Shown: piece after piece, positions 15,109-25,266 of the stretch
Layout: the number at the start of each line of letters is the position of its first letter
Numbering within the stretch: position 1 is the stretch's first letter
Assembly: GCA_021397835.1 (NCBI GenBank)
Contig: JAJFZO010000407.1
Span: 248,001-312,000 of the forward strand
DNA length: 64,000 bases
Reading direction: 5' to 3'
DNA from: Moringa oleifera
Taxonomy: Eukaryota > Streptophyta > Magnoliopsida > Brassicales > Moringaceae
The notes under the pieces: model-generated
Seen by the model: only the letters and a program-made list of their open reading frames with translations
Told to the model about the DNA's origin: nothing
The model's database searches: none
Program-made: the position numbers and the translations under genes

Positions 15109-16181
15109 TCAAAATTCCCAGCCCTGCTTGGAAGGAAGAAACTCCGATCCATCGGCAGAATAAATTAGTAGTCTATTGATCATTTGTATCCGGCTTTTAT
15201 CAAAACAAGCAATCTCAAGGTCATATTCTCTATTACCAAATTCCACCTAAAAGATTAAAGCGAGAAAAGGAAAAACAAATAGACAATGATGAAATACAGC
15301 TTTTGTTAATACTAATAAGAACAAAAGAGGTCTATCTAATGAGGTTTTAAGCACAATAAATTGTCAATATGATTCAAGAAGCAGAAGCAAAACAAAAAAT
15401 CCACCCTTTATTAAGCTTAACAAAAGGGAAGCGATAGAACAGTCCATTATATAAATTTGGTGTTTTAGGCGCATTTGCAGTGACCCACGATTTTGTTTGT
15501 GATCAATCAGTGAAATTTTCAAATTCTTACTGTTTAAGTCCATAAAGTCAAGCCAAGAGTAATGCCCTGATGATTTAATCCTAGTTCTCGATCCAATGAA
15601 AAATTCTTCCATAATTAGTTTGTTATCAAACTGCAGTCAACAAAAACCCCAACTTTCTTATGTCAGTTCTCTAAACTAAACCTTAAGCAGATGAATGACC
15701 AACACATTGAAACACCTTACCATTTAAAAGCCCCAGTTGCACCTGTCTTAGTAAACATTAGAAAATCCCAGCAGTACCTGACATGAAGATGATTTAATTC
15801 TGCAATGGGCAATTTTATTAGGTAAATCATACACATGCCATCATCACATAGAACTCAACTTATGTAAGAAATTTATTTCCAAACACGCCGAAATAGTCAA
15901 CCTATTACAAACAATAAAAATAATACAAAGAATAAGCCATCACAAAAGCCGCTGGAACTTCCCATATGGGATTTCGAAGGAAAAAGTGTACTCATAAGGT
16001 CCATCTCCATGGACTTCTCTTGTTGTTCATAAAGAATTAACACTTGATCTAATCATGGAATGGAAAAAAACAGATATCAGGACAACGGCACTTATAAGTT
16101 TCTGAATGAAGTTTACCATGTAAATTTGATTTGGACAGGCACAAGCATGAACTAATCCAATTGCACCAGCCGACCAACATC
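15109..16181 (-). CDS. Candidate small four-exon gene, unknown family
   Basis: Four minus-strand segments can be joined through GT-AG introns with phase kept: 16181-16117, 16013-15944, 15799-15778 (a 22-nt micro-exon) and 15246-15109, stop at 15111-15109. A Met codon follows the first acceptor by one base, giving a 97-residue product. The middle and end look protein-like (HGDGPYEYTFSFEIPYGKF; then NREYDLEIACFDKSRIQM, ending SKQGWEF), and the segments are less AT-rich than their surroundings. I do not recognise the family. The first exon is also open in another frame, and its N-terminal sequence is unconvincing, so the true start may differ. It lies head-to-tail behind HSCB on the same strand, so it could also be part of a long HSCB 3' UTR or a pseudogene. 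Confidence 0.3.
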
Positions 16182-16648
16182 CTGAAAATAGTTAGATGAT
16201 GACTTGGTTAGAAACTCTCTTTTTTTTTTTTTTTTTTAAGCACACTTAGTTAGAAACTCTTTCTAATGAATACACGTTTTCTCGTCAAACAATTTAGTTA
16301 TGGGAAGGTATGACCTAAAGTTTCCAAGTCAAACAGTCAAATTGGCAACTGTGGTATAAACCCAATACTTTTCATACTTTCAGCTAAAGATATCGGGAGT
16401 CAACATAACCTTATATGGAAAAATTGTTAGGCAATTAGTGAGAGAGCTGATCAATTACCACTAAAACCATTAGCCAAAGTCATAGCTAGTAAAACAAGTA
16501 TACATTTTAGGTCGCAATGATGTTGACGTGAAGAAAGAAGAATCCTTCACCTTTAGCAACAGCTGATGAAACCTTCCTTCCCTAACATAATGATTTCATC
16601 TAACCCATTATATATAAGGCCAAGAAATATTAGGATCAAATACCTGCC
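16182..16648. other. Spacer between HSCB stop and the candidate small gene
   Basis: No recognised exon. It contains an 18-base T run near 16221-16238 flanked by a near-duplicate of TTAGAAACTCT (about 16208 and 16250), suggesting a small insertion or slippage event. It probably includes the HSCB 3' UTR. Confidence 0.45.
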
Positions 16649-19600
16649 CTAAAGCTTCTTCACAATTTCTTCAATTATCCGCTCGTAGTAAGTCATTCTC
16701 CGTACACAGGTAACAGCTTCGTCAAACTTCCGGCTTTGAAATGCATTTGCAAAGGAGTCAGCCCACTGTTTCAATTTCTCTTGCATCTGGTAAAAGATGA
16801 GAAATGGGAGCAACAAAGGGAGGAGAAGAGAGAAACAGAGTAAGAGCAATGAAGGTTGCACCACATAACTATGTGCATATTTTCCATTAAAGAAGCATGC
16901 AAATTATGACAGTAAAAACTTAAGGTTGTCCTATGGCTATCAAGCATAGCAGAGTGATAAATGCCTACCAATTGTTGGTATAACTCCCGCAGACAAAATT
17001 TACATAAACCAATAACCATCTAGCCGGAGGTTTTTGACCATCCCACACAAGATAATTTTTCCTTGTTTCTTGTTCTAATTTTCACATTAGGCACTCAAGA
17101 TCTTTGAAACCTCACCATCTTCCATTTCTTCTAGCAATCTAAACAACATATGCAACAATTTACAATCCAACTAGGAAGTAAATGACCATCTAGTTAAGTG
17201 CCACTGCTAATTAGCCTAAACTCTGCATTGTTATCAATCCCACCATTGTAAATATGCAGCCGACGCATTTGAAACCTACACAAAGATCAGCTCCATCAGA
17301 CCTGAGATAGGATTTGATTTAAAGCTAGTGAGTCAGCTGCCTCCTCGACAGCTTCCCTGATTTCCATAATCTGCAATCAGTATCAAAAACCAAAAACCAA
17401 AAACAAAATGAGGATTTTGTCAATTAATTGTAGTCGAGCAAAAAATGAAATCTGTAAAATATAACTGTGACAGCTCTACCAACAAAAAACTGGTTGCCTC
17501 AAAATCCACAAAATATTTGGGAAGTTATACTTAAAATGGTCTTATTCAAGGTTCTAAATAGTTGCCATTCACTAATTATGCAGTGAAATCAAGAAATTAA
17601 GGTGTCTTTAGGTAATGTTGCCGATTTCATGTTAACGGAAATACCAATTCATTTTTGGTGTCTTCTATATTTTGAGAACAACTGAGCATGCATAATGGAT
17701 CTGTAACATGAATTTTTAAAAGAAAAAGAAAATAAAATGTGATTAGTAAGCATAAGAAGTGAACTGAAAAAGAAACATATTCTTGAAAAACTCTACCTGT
17801 TACATAGTAAAAAACACAAAAGAAAATGAAAATATCCAAATACAGATTGTTACTTTATTTCAAATGCTTCATTTACTTGCTTTAAGTATCAGAACTACAA
17901 ATAAAGTTCTCAGTATTGACGTTACATATCTAGCTTCTTAAAGAGATCTGACCCAGAGAGATACAAGGAAGATCATCTCCATTACCATTTTGCAACAACC
18001 AAGATGAGCCAAGACTCCGAAGAGTGATGACTCAATCTCAAAAAATCAATTGATCTGTTTCCTTAGCAAGAAAAGCACATGCCAAAGGCAAAGATAAACA
18101 CACACATGTATATATGATGTTAAACCAAGTTGGATTTCAAATTTCCATAGATGAAGGTAGAAAGGAGAGAAGGATCGAGCTCCTCCATAACTGCAGCTGT
18201 TGAGATCCCTTGCCTGCTTTTTATACATTGACCATTTTTGATCTAGTTAATAGGTACAGGAGAGATAACAAAAGAAAAGACAGGTGGCAGAGAATTGTCT
18301 GTTGCACACCTCAGTAGTTATTGGATTTGTTTGTGTTCCAAATTTATAGGATCCAAAATCTTTGTTTATTTCAATATTTTCTGAAAAATATCATTTTTTT
18401 TTTCTTATTTGTTTGATGTGTTCCCCTTATTAGGAAACACAAGCAAGAGATTTATGAAACAAGCACCAAAACAATTGATTTACTTAGGTTATTGCTATTA
18501 AAGGAAGATGTATAGTTGTGCAGAATGTTAAGCTTGAGACAGTGTTTTGGCAATCACTGCCCATCCGTTTTATATTATTTTTATTTATTTAACTTGCGAG
18601 ATACACTTACTGATATGATGTCAGTATGCACTTCAAGCATGTCAAAGATTCCACGAAATGAAACAGTAATGAGAGAGCCAGGCAAGAAAGAAGGAAATAC
18701 TTTTCCCAAATATTTTCACTAGCACTATTTGACCAAAATGTCTCATTATAAAAGTAAAGTTACATAATAAGGAAGCAGTATTCTACAGCAACTATGCTAC
18801 TATCAAAGTATAAAAAGACATGCATTAATAGATCTTCAGATGTTAAGTAAATCAGGTTCCCATGATTACCTCAGCTAACAACTCTAGTTCTGAAATTGTC
18901 TCTTCTTCATTAACATCTACACCTTCAAGCTTCATCTTAAAGGAAAAGGAAAAAAGAACAGTGAATTTTCATCCTAAACAAACATTTAGAAAGCATGCAT
19001 GGAACAAGTATGACAAGCAAAAAAGAAACAAGATCTGCACAGAAAGCATAGCCAAGAAAGTTTCCTTTCCTTCAGGAGCGTCACATTACCTTTCATATGA
19101 CAAAGAAATCCCATATGAGATAACCTTATCTAGAATTCAACTATTTAACTAATCTTATCTCTTATCTTATCAGATAGATATAAATCTTATTTCTTATCTT
19201 GTGAAACTAATTTTATCTCTTATCATATAAATACATATCTTTTCTTTTTTACTATTGATTCAAATCTTGTGCTTGCAAAAGAGGGGACTCAAATTAATAG
19301 AAAGGTACCAATATACACTTCCAAAACACAATGAATATCTCTCATAATACAATTATTTACTTGGACTCTCTATGTACTTATTAAAGGCTCTAGCTTCCTC
19401 AAACTAGTCAATGATTTTGAGTGATAACATTTGGCGCCGTTTATGGGAACACGAACGAAAAGAAATACTGCTTAGAAGAGACACCTCCGAGCTTTGCAAC
19501 TCATAAGGACATGCCCAAAGTGGCCCAAAGTGACCAAGAATCACATCTTCGATCCTTATGAGCAGCCTCGCGTCTCATAAGGACAAACCTGAGGTGAACG

Positions 19601-22600
19601 AGGATCACATCTCAAAGCCTTGTGAACTCATAAGGATACACCCGAGCTTTGCAACTCATAAGGACATGCCCAAAGTGGCGCAAAGTGACCAAGAATCACA
19701 TCTTCGATCCTTATGAGCAGCCTCGCGTCTCATAAGGACAAACCTGAGGTGAACGAGGATCACATCTCAAAGCCTTGTGAACTCATAAGGATACACCCGA
19801 GCTTTGCAACTCATAAGGACATGCCCAAAGTGGCCCAAAGTGACCAAGAATCACATCTTCGATCCTTATGAGCAGCCTCGCGTCTCATAAGGACAAACTT
19901 GAGGTGAACGAGGATCACATCTCAAAGCCTTGTGAACTCATAAGGATACACCCGAAGGACGATGACTCTCCAATGCCCGGGAACACCACTCAGCTCCAGT
20001 AAGACACGCAAAATGCATAAGTCCCAGGAAAAATCGATCATAGACAAGTTTGGGGAGGCATATGATATATATGAGATAATCCTATCTAGAATTCAACCAT
20101 TTGACTAATTTATCTCATCTCTTATGTTATCAAACTAATCTTATCTCATATCTATTAGATAAATACAAATCTTATCTCAAATCTTATCGATTTAAATCCT
20201 GCAAAATAGAGGACTCAAGCCTATAAAAAAAATACTCAAGTACACTTTCAAAATACAATGAATATCTCTTAGAATACAATGACTAGATTAGGCATCAGAT
20301 CTTCCCTCTGTTATAACACACAATAAATAGTAATCATTAAAGGTTCAACTTATAATCCAATGAAGAAAGCAAGTAAACTGTTATCATTAAAAATTTTTGC
20401 CTAGTTTTAAGAAGCTACAGCCCTGAACCTGTAAAAAATAGGAGGTTTTAACGTTAAAGCTAGCCATTGTATTCTGAAAAATATTTATTATGCTTTGGAA
20501 ATGTACCTGAGAGTTATCTTATAGGCTTGAGTCCCTTGTTTTATATCTATATGATAAGAAAAAATTATTTCTATATGACAAAAAAAGAGATAAAATTTAC
20601 ATCTATAAGATAAAATAAAAGATAAGATTTATATCTATTTGATAATATAAGAGATAAAATTAGTTAAATAGTTGAATCCTAAATAGGATTATCTCGTAAT
20701 CATACACCTCCAAAATCGCTTGTGATCAATTTGTGCTTTGTGGTAAACAGATAACCTGAGAATTAGAGAGTCGCCATTCTTTGGGTATATCCTTATGCAG
20801 CGCATGAGTGCTCATAAGGCTCTAAGATATGATCCTCAACCACTTCGAGCATGTCTTTATGAGGTGCAAAGCTACTTATAAGGCTTAGAGATGTGATCTT
20901 CAACCACTTCAAGCATATCCTTACAATACACAAAGCTGCTCATAAGACTCGGAGATGTGATCCTCCAGTAGTTAAAGCATGTCCTTATGAGGCGTAAAAT
21001 TAGTTATAAGGGCTCAAAGATGTGATCCTCTACCACTTGGGACATGTCCTTATAAAGCGTAACGCTGCTCATAAGGCTTTAAACTATGATTATCCACTTC
21101 TAAGTGTCTCTTAAACTATAATTATCCACTTCTAAGTGTCTCTTTTGGGCTGCATCGCATTTCATTCTGATTCCCACAAACAACACCAAATGTTATCACT
21201 CAAAATTGTTGATTGAAGTGTTGGAACCCTAAAGAAAAAGTAGAGATAAACTCCAATGTTTTAAGTCATTTTGAGAAAAATTCACTGTGTTTTGGGAGTG
21301 CTTCCCTTTTATAGGCTTCAGCATAGGATTTGAATCCAAGAGATAAGAGATAAGATTTGTAATTATCTGATAAGATAAGATATAAAATTAATTTGGTATA
21401 ATAAGAGATAAGATTTATATTTGTCTGATAATATAAGAAATAAGATTATTAAATAATTGAATTCTAGATAAGATTATCTCATATACATCAAAGAAACTAT
21501 CATTACTACGTTGTAGAAATAAATAAGGAAAAAAAGAGCTAAGATTCAAAAAATGGGAGAAATGAGAAACATATGGGGGGTTGGGCTAAGTATGTAGAAA
21601 GGGATTAATCTCTATCCATCCAGAAACTCACATGGGCTACCACGTAAGTTCGTTTAGGTAGTTTCTAAATAACAATGAAGCAAGAGTAAGCCAAAGCTCA
21701 ACGATGAACAGTTTAATTGGCGAGCTAGCTGTATTTCTTGTGAGTCAACCTGTGCATGGACAGGTAGCGGAGGTGAGATTGATGCAAGGACCACATACGT
21801 ACATCAAGCCACCGAATGAAGAAAACAAGTACGTAAAGAAACTGTCCTTACTGCCAGTAGAGAGTGGAATCAATTCAATACAACAGCTGGGTTGAATCAC
21901 ATGAACACAAGTTACTCCATAAGTATTCACTGACACATAAAGCTAGAACATAAAAAAATTATTGTTATCTTCCACAAGAGAAGTCCCCATCCTTTGCCTA
22001 GTTACCCAAAAAAACCAAGTGTTTTTTTGCCTACCTCTAAGGATTATAGACATTGCATACTTCCTAAAAAGTAAACAACCACTTCTTATTGTTTTCGATA
22101 AGAAATTGCAATATGAAGATTAACTGAGGTTGACCATCCACTTGACTTACGTGAGAGATTAGGAACACATAAAAGGTCTGAAAAGTAACCACCATAACCG
22201 CCCCTTTTAGCAGTATCACATTCCTAGCTCATTAAACCAGCTGATTAGTATGCAATAAATAAAGTCTGGAGCAAATAAGGAGACCAGATAGCAAGTATGT
22301 GGTCTAATACACAAAATTCAAGTCGATGTAAAATCTTACTCACAACATGTTTCTCTACACATAACACCACATTAGCACAACGGAACCCATATGTAAAAGA
22401 TATACTTACGATGTATCTTGCTCTTGACAACAGCTTGGTAAGTGTTCGGTATGCATCGATCACCCGAGCAGACTGTTCGGCAGCAAATTCTCTCTCTTTC
22501 TAACAAACACACAGAAACAAAACAGAATCAGAAGAAATTTAAGGAAATTTTATCATGCACTCCAGTTGTTTGGAATCCGAAAGAGACCTCAGATTTTGAA

Positions 22601-23640
22601 TGAACTAGATCAGGATGGAGTTTCTTCTGCCAGTCTTTGTACTTCCCCTCCAGACTATCAACCTCAATCTCATACTTCTTCTCTCTGGAAGTGAAGATAA
22701 GATAAAAAGTAAAAGTCCACCTTCATGTTAGAGACCATTTAGTCAGTGCAGTAAGTTCAGAAAATAAAAATCGATAAGAAAGACAAAGCAAACAAACAAA
22801 CAGACAATACACAGCCTTCCAATTTTTCATTTTAGAAAACCTAAACAGAGGAAAAGGCTCCCAATAAGCTGAGTCTAAAGCTACTATTTTAAGCAACCAC
22901 TGTAGCTCAGCTCTAGCTGAGCAATCCCAAATACATGTAGTAAAAGAAGAACTGTTTTTTTGCTGCCAGAATGTAACAACAGAAGTTATCATTCAATTAA
23001 AGCTTAATACAGCCACTAGAATTGCTTGCTCCTAAGTTATGTTCAAATAAGAAATGGAAACAAAACAACAAGAACTATGCCTGAGCTTTTGTTACACTTT
23101 CAATCAATCAAAGTTGAGTCTCAACATTCAAATTATTTTTCTTTTATATTATTCTGACCAAGCAAACAGAGAATTGAAAAAACCAGTGCGAATGTGATAG
23201 AAGTGAATAACCAAAGGAAAATTGAAGAGTAAAGGAAAACATCACAAGTAATGCTGAAATGAAATCACGTCACGACTAAAGACTTACAGTCCGAAAATCT
23301 GGAAGTAATCAACCGAGTGATCAACAGGTTGAATGCTCCGACAAGCGTCACAGAAGAGAAACGGCTCGGTTTGGGCGGCGGCATTGCAGTTCCAGCATCT
23401 GGCATCGATTTTCTCAGCAGATTTCGAGCAGAAACTATTCCCGTGAAATTTGAAGTCCACGAGAAAATTCCCGGTAGAGCACAAAGGAACTCTAGTGGAA
23501 GTCCCCGCAAAAGAAGAGACCGGAAAATCAGAAGAGCAAATACGTGAGCATGAATCAGAAAGAGAAAGACGCGAAAGGGAAGGAAGGGTCCTTGTTAGTA
23601 TTGTGGAGACTGGAATCCACAGCCCCTTTGTTCGGTTCAT
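16649..23640 (-). CDS. HSCB: HSCB, mitochondrial iron-sulfur cluster J-domain co-chaperone
   Basis: A J-protein that brings the ISU scaffold to the mitochondrial Hsp70 and stimulates its ATPase for Fe-S cluster transfer. It has 270 aa in six exons: 23640-23288, 22684-22588, 22499-22410, 18935-18870, 17370-17302 and 16786-16649, all GT-AG and in phase. Residues 1-75 are Ser/Arg-rich and look like a mitochondrial presequence. A CxxC pair follows (C82/C85 and C97/C100), the zinc-binding motif of eukaryotic HSCB. The J domain starts at D111 (DYFQIFGL) with the intact HPD at 141-143. The C-terminal three-helix HSCB domain runs from about 190 to the end (MEIREAVEEA, KLKQWADSFANAF, FDEAVTCVRRMTYYERI). 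Intron 3 (22409-18936, about 3.5 kb) carries two retroelements. Arabidopsis HSCB (At5g06410) also lies beside a PPR gene. Confidence 0.95.
19098..20318 (+). mobile_element. TRIM-like non-autonomous LTR retroelement, copy 1
   Basis: Two diverged direct repeats act as LTRs: about 19098-19429 and 20063-20318. Both share blocks such as TATCTAGAATTCAAC, GACTCAA and ACAATGAATATCTCT, and both end in ATAACA. Right after the 5' LTR comes TTTGGCGCCGTTTATGGGAA (19430 on), which resembles the tRNA-Asp-type primer binding site of plant LTR elements. Just before the 3' LTR is a purine-rich TTTGGGGAGG tract. The roughly 630-bp interior has no coding capacity and is mostly a 155-bp tandem repeat. No clear target-site duplication was found, and the exact left end (19098 or 19116) is uncertain. 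It is in HSCB intron 3, antisense to that gene. Confidence 0.7.
19489..19953. repeat. Three-copy 155-bp tandem repeat within the retroelement
   Basis: Units start at 19489, 19644 and 19799, exactly 155 bp apart, with only a few single-base differences seen (for example GGCCCAAAG versus GGCGCAAAG). Each unit carries three CTCATAAGGA motifs and one in the opposite orientation (TCCTTATGAG), so every unit can fold on itself. The near identity indicates recent amplification relative to the more diverged LTRs. Confidence 0.9.
20379..21490 (-). mobile_element. TRIM-like non-autonomous LTR retroelement, copy 2 (opposite orientation)
   Basis: Reads on the minus strand. 5' LTR is 21490-21191, starting TGATGTATATGAGATAAT and ending GAGTGATAACA; 3' LTR is 20702-20379, starting TGATTACGAGATAAT and ending ATGATAACA. 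The primer-binding position after the 5' LTR reads TTTGGTGTTGTTTGTGGGAA, a diverged form of the copy 1 site. A TTTTGGAGGTG purine-rich tract precedes the 3' LTR. The interior is non-coding and contains diverged roughly 65-bp repeats with the same CTCATAAGG core. It lies only 60 bp from copy 1, tail to tail, so the pair forms a 2.4-kb imperfect inverted repeat inside HSCB intron 3. No target-site duplication was recognised. Confidence 0.7.
20783..21100. repeat. Diverged ~65-bp tandem repeats within copy 2
   Basis: About five units share the order CATGTCCTTATGAGG, then GCTGCTCATAAGGCT, then GATGTGATCCTC and CCACTT. Spacing is about 64-65 bp and similarity is much lower than in the 155-bp array of copy 1. 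The CTCATAAGG/CCTTATGAG core is common to both elements. Confidence 0.75.
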
Positions 23641-25266
23641 TTCTTTTCTCTTTCCTTCCCCTCTTTGGAACTCCTACGAAATCAAAACAAACAAAGAACG
23701 GAAGAGTATAACAAAAACAGTTAACAAATAAATTTTTCTTCTAATTTATTTTATTTTATATTTAATTTCAATCCCCGGAAAACTGGGGGAGTGTCTAATT
23801 CCATTTTCCCTGTAACCAAAAATAGTAATATAATAAATAGAATTAAATCTGAACATTTTTTTTGTGAAGAGTTCAAAAACAAATAAAATGTAATAAAATC
23901 CATCCATCATGCCCTTAAGTAATAATTTATATTTTAATTCGTTAATATTTTTGCTTCTTAGCTATGTTAATTATCAGTCATTACTCAGGTTTAATATATA
24001 TATATATATGTATATATATAAATCATATGTTTCACAATATAATTTAATTTACTTAATGATTTTTTGTTCACAAAAAGTAAAATTACTCAACTGTGACACG
24101 TGTAGGACACCCAGAGGAATACGTGAAATTTGGGCTTGGGTCAAGCTACGGGCACATCAATTTTGAAAAGAATTAAGGGTCAATTTATGTATAATATATA
24201 AATATTTTAGTATGCAGAAACTTTGAAAAAGTTGAGAATTGATCTCCTTTCTTCTTCTCGCTTTCCAGCATCTATCTTCCTCTTTGAATTGACCTCTCCT
24301 ATATTCGTTCTCTAATTGTCACTGCCTTCAGATTGTCATCTACCTGCAGCTATATCTCATTTTCTTTGCATATAAATTTTGATATTTAGTTTATATTATT
24401 AACTAAATTTTAATATTTAAAAAATTATGGATCAAATTTTAATTTATTAAGCAAAATTAAATTAAAATTAATTAAAAATATTTTAAAATTTTAATTTGAA
24501 ATATTATACAAGTGTATAAAATATTGAAATTATTATTGAAAATTTTTAAAATTTTTGTAATGCTAGAATTTTAAAAATAAAAAAATTATTTAAATTATTT
24601 TTAAATAATTCAACAATTAAAATACTTTCAATTTTTCAAAGTTATTATATAATACAAGAATCTTTTTGAACAAATTGGATTTCAGACATAAATTATAATT
24701 CAAAATTTTAAATAATTTTTATTTTTTTGTATATGCAAACCAAAGGGGGAGGAAAAAAAAGAATTGGCCCAAAATCCTATTATATGCATGTTAAACAACT
24801 AATTAGCACAAAAATTTGTTAAACTTTTGACAACCCAACATCCAACAAATTCTCCTAACCATTCATTTTTCTGAGCACATGAAATTGTGCTAAACTGCAA
24901 AGAAACTGTTCTATAATGCAAGAACAAGGCATTCAATATAATATAACAGTAGTTCATTGGTGCACATGATAAAAATGAGAAAACGCATTACACCGTTATT
25001 CCTACATTGAGATTCTTACACTGTCCAGGGTTCAAACTATTGATACAACTTTGCTCAGAATTAAAAAAGCAAAAAAAAAAAAAGTAGAGATACATCTTTG
25101 CTCCAAAGAGGATTTAAGAGAATTTTACAGGTAAATATGATCACTAAAATGGTTGGATCTGCGTAAACTGTCACAAAATCCAAGTTGTATGGTCATCTAT
25201 GGAAGGATGTAATCAAGTATGATGAATCAAACCTAAGTTATACTAGCTTTCTGGATCAGGAACTGA
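23641..25266. other. Intergenic: HSCB promoter side and 3' flank of the START gene
   Basis: 23641-23830 should contain the HSCB promoter, but no clear TATA box or known cluster stands out. A TA microsatellite lies at about 23996-24022. 24340-24740 is a very AT-rich block with fragments like those of the foldback family. 24800-25266 is probably 3' UTR and downstream sequence of the minus-strand START gene. No gene is seen. Confidence 0.55.

Noticed and set aside
19489..19953. CRISPR-like array
   Set aside because: A 155-bp head-to-tail repeat without unique spacers in a plant intron; it is a tandem repeat within a retroelement.
19098..21490. DNA transposon with long TIRs (outermost segments are inverted repeats)
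   Set aside because: The outer segments are mirrored, but the inner ones form a second mirrored pair. TG...CA ends, primer-binding-like and purine tracts fit two LTR elements in opposite orientation better.
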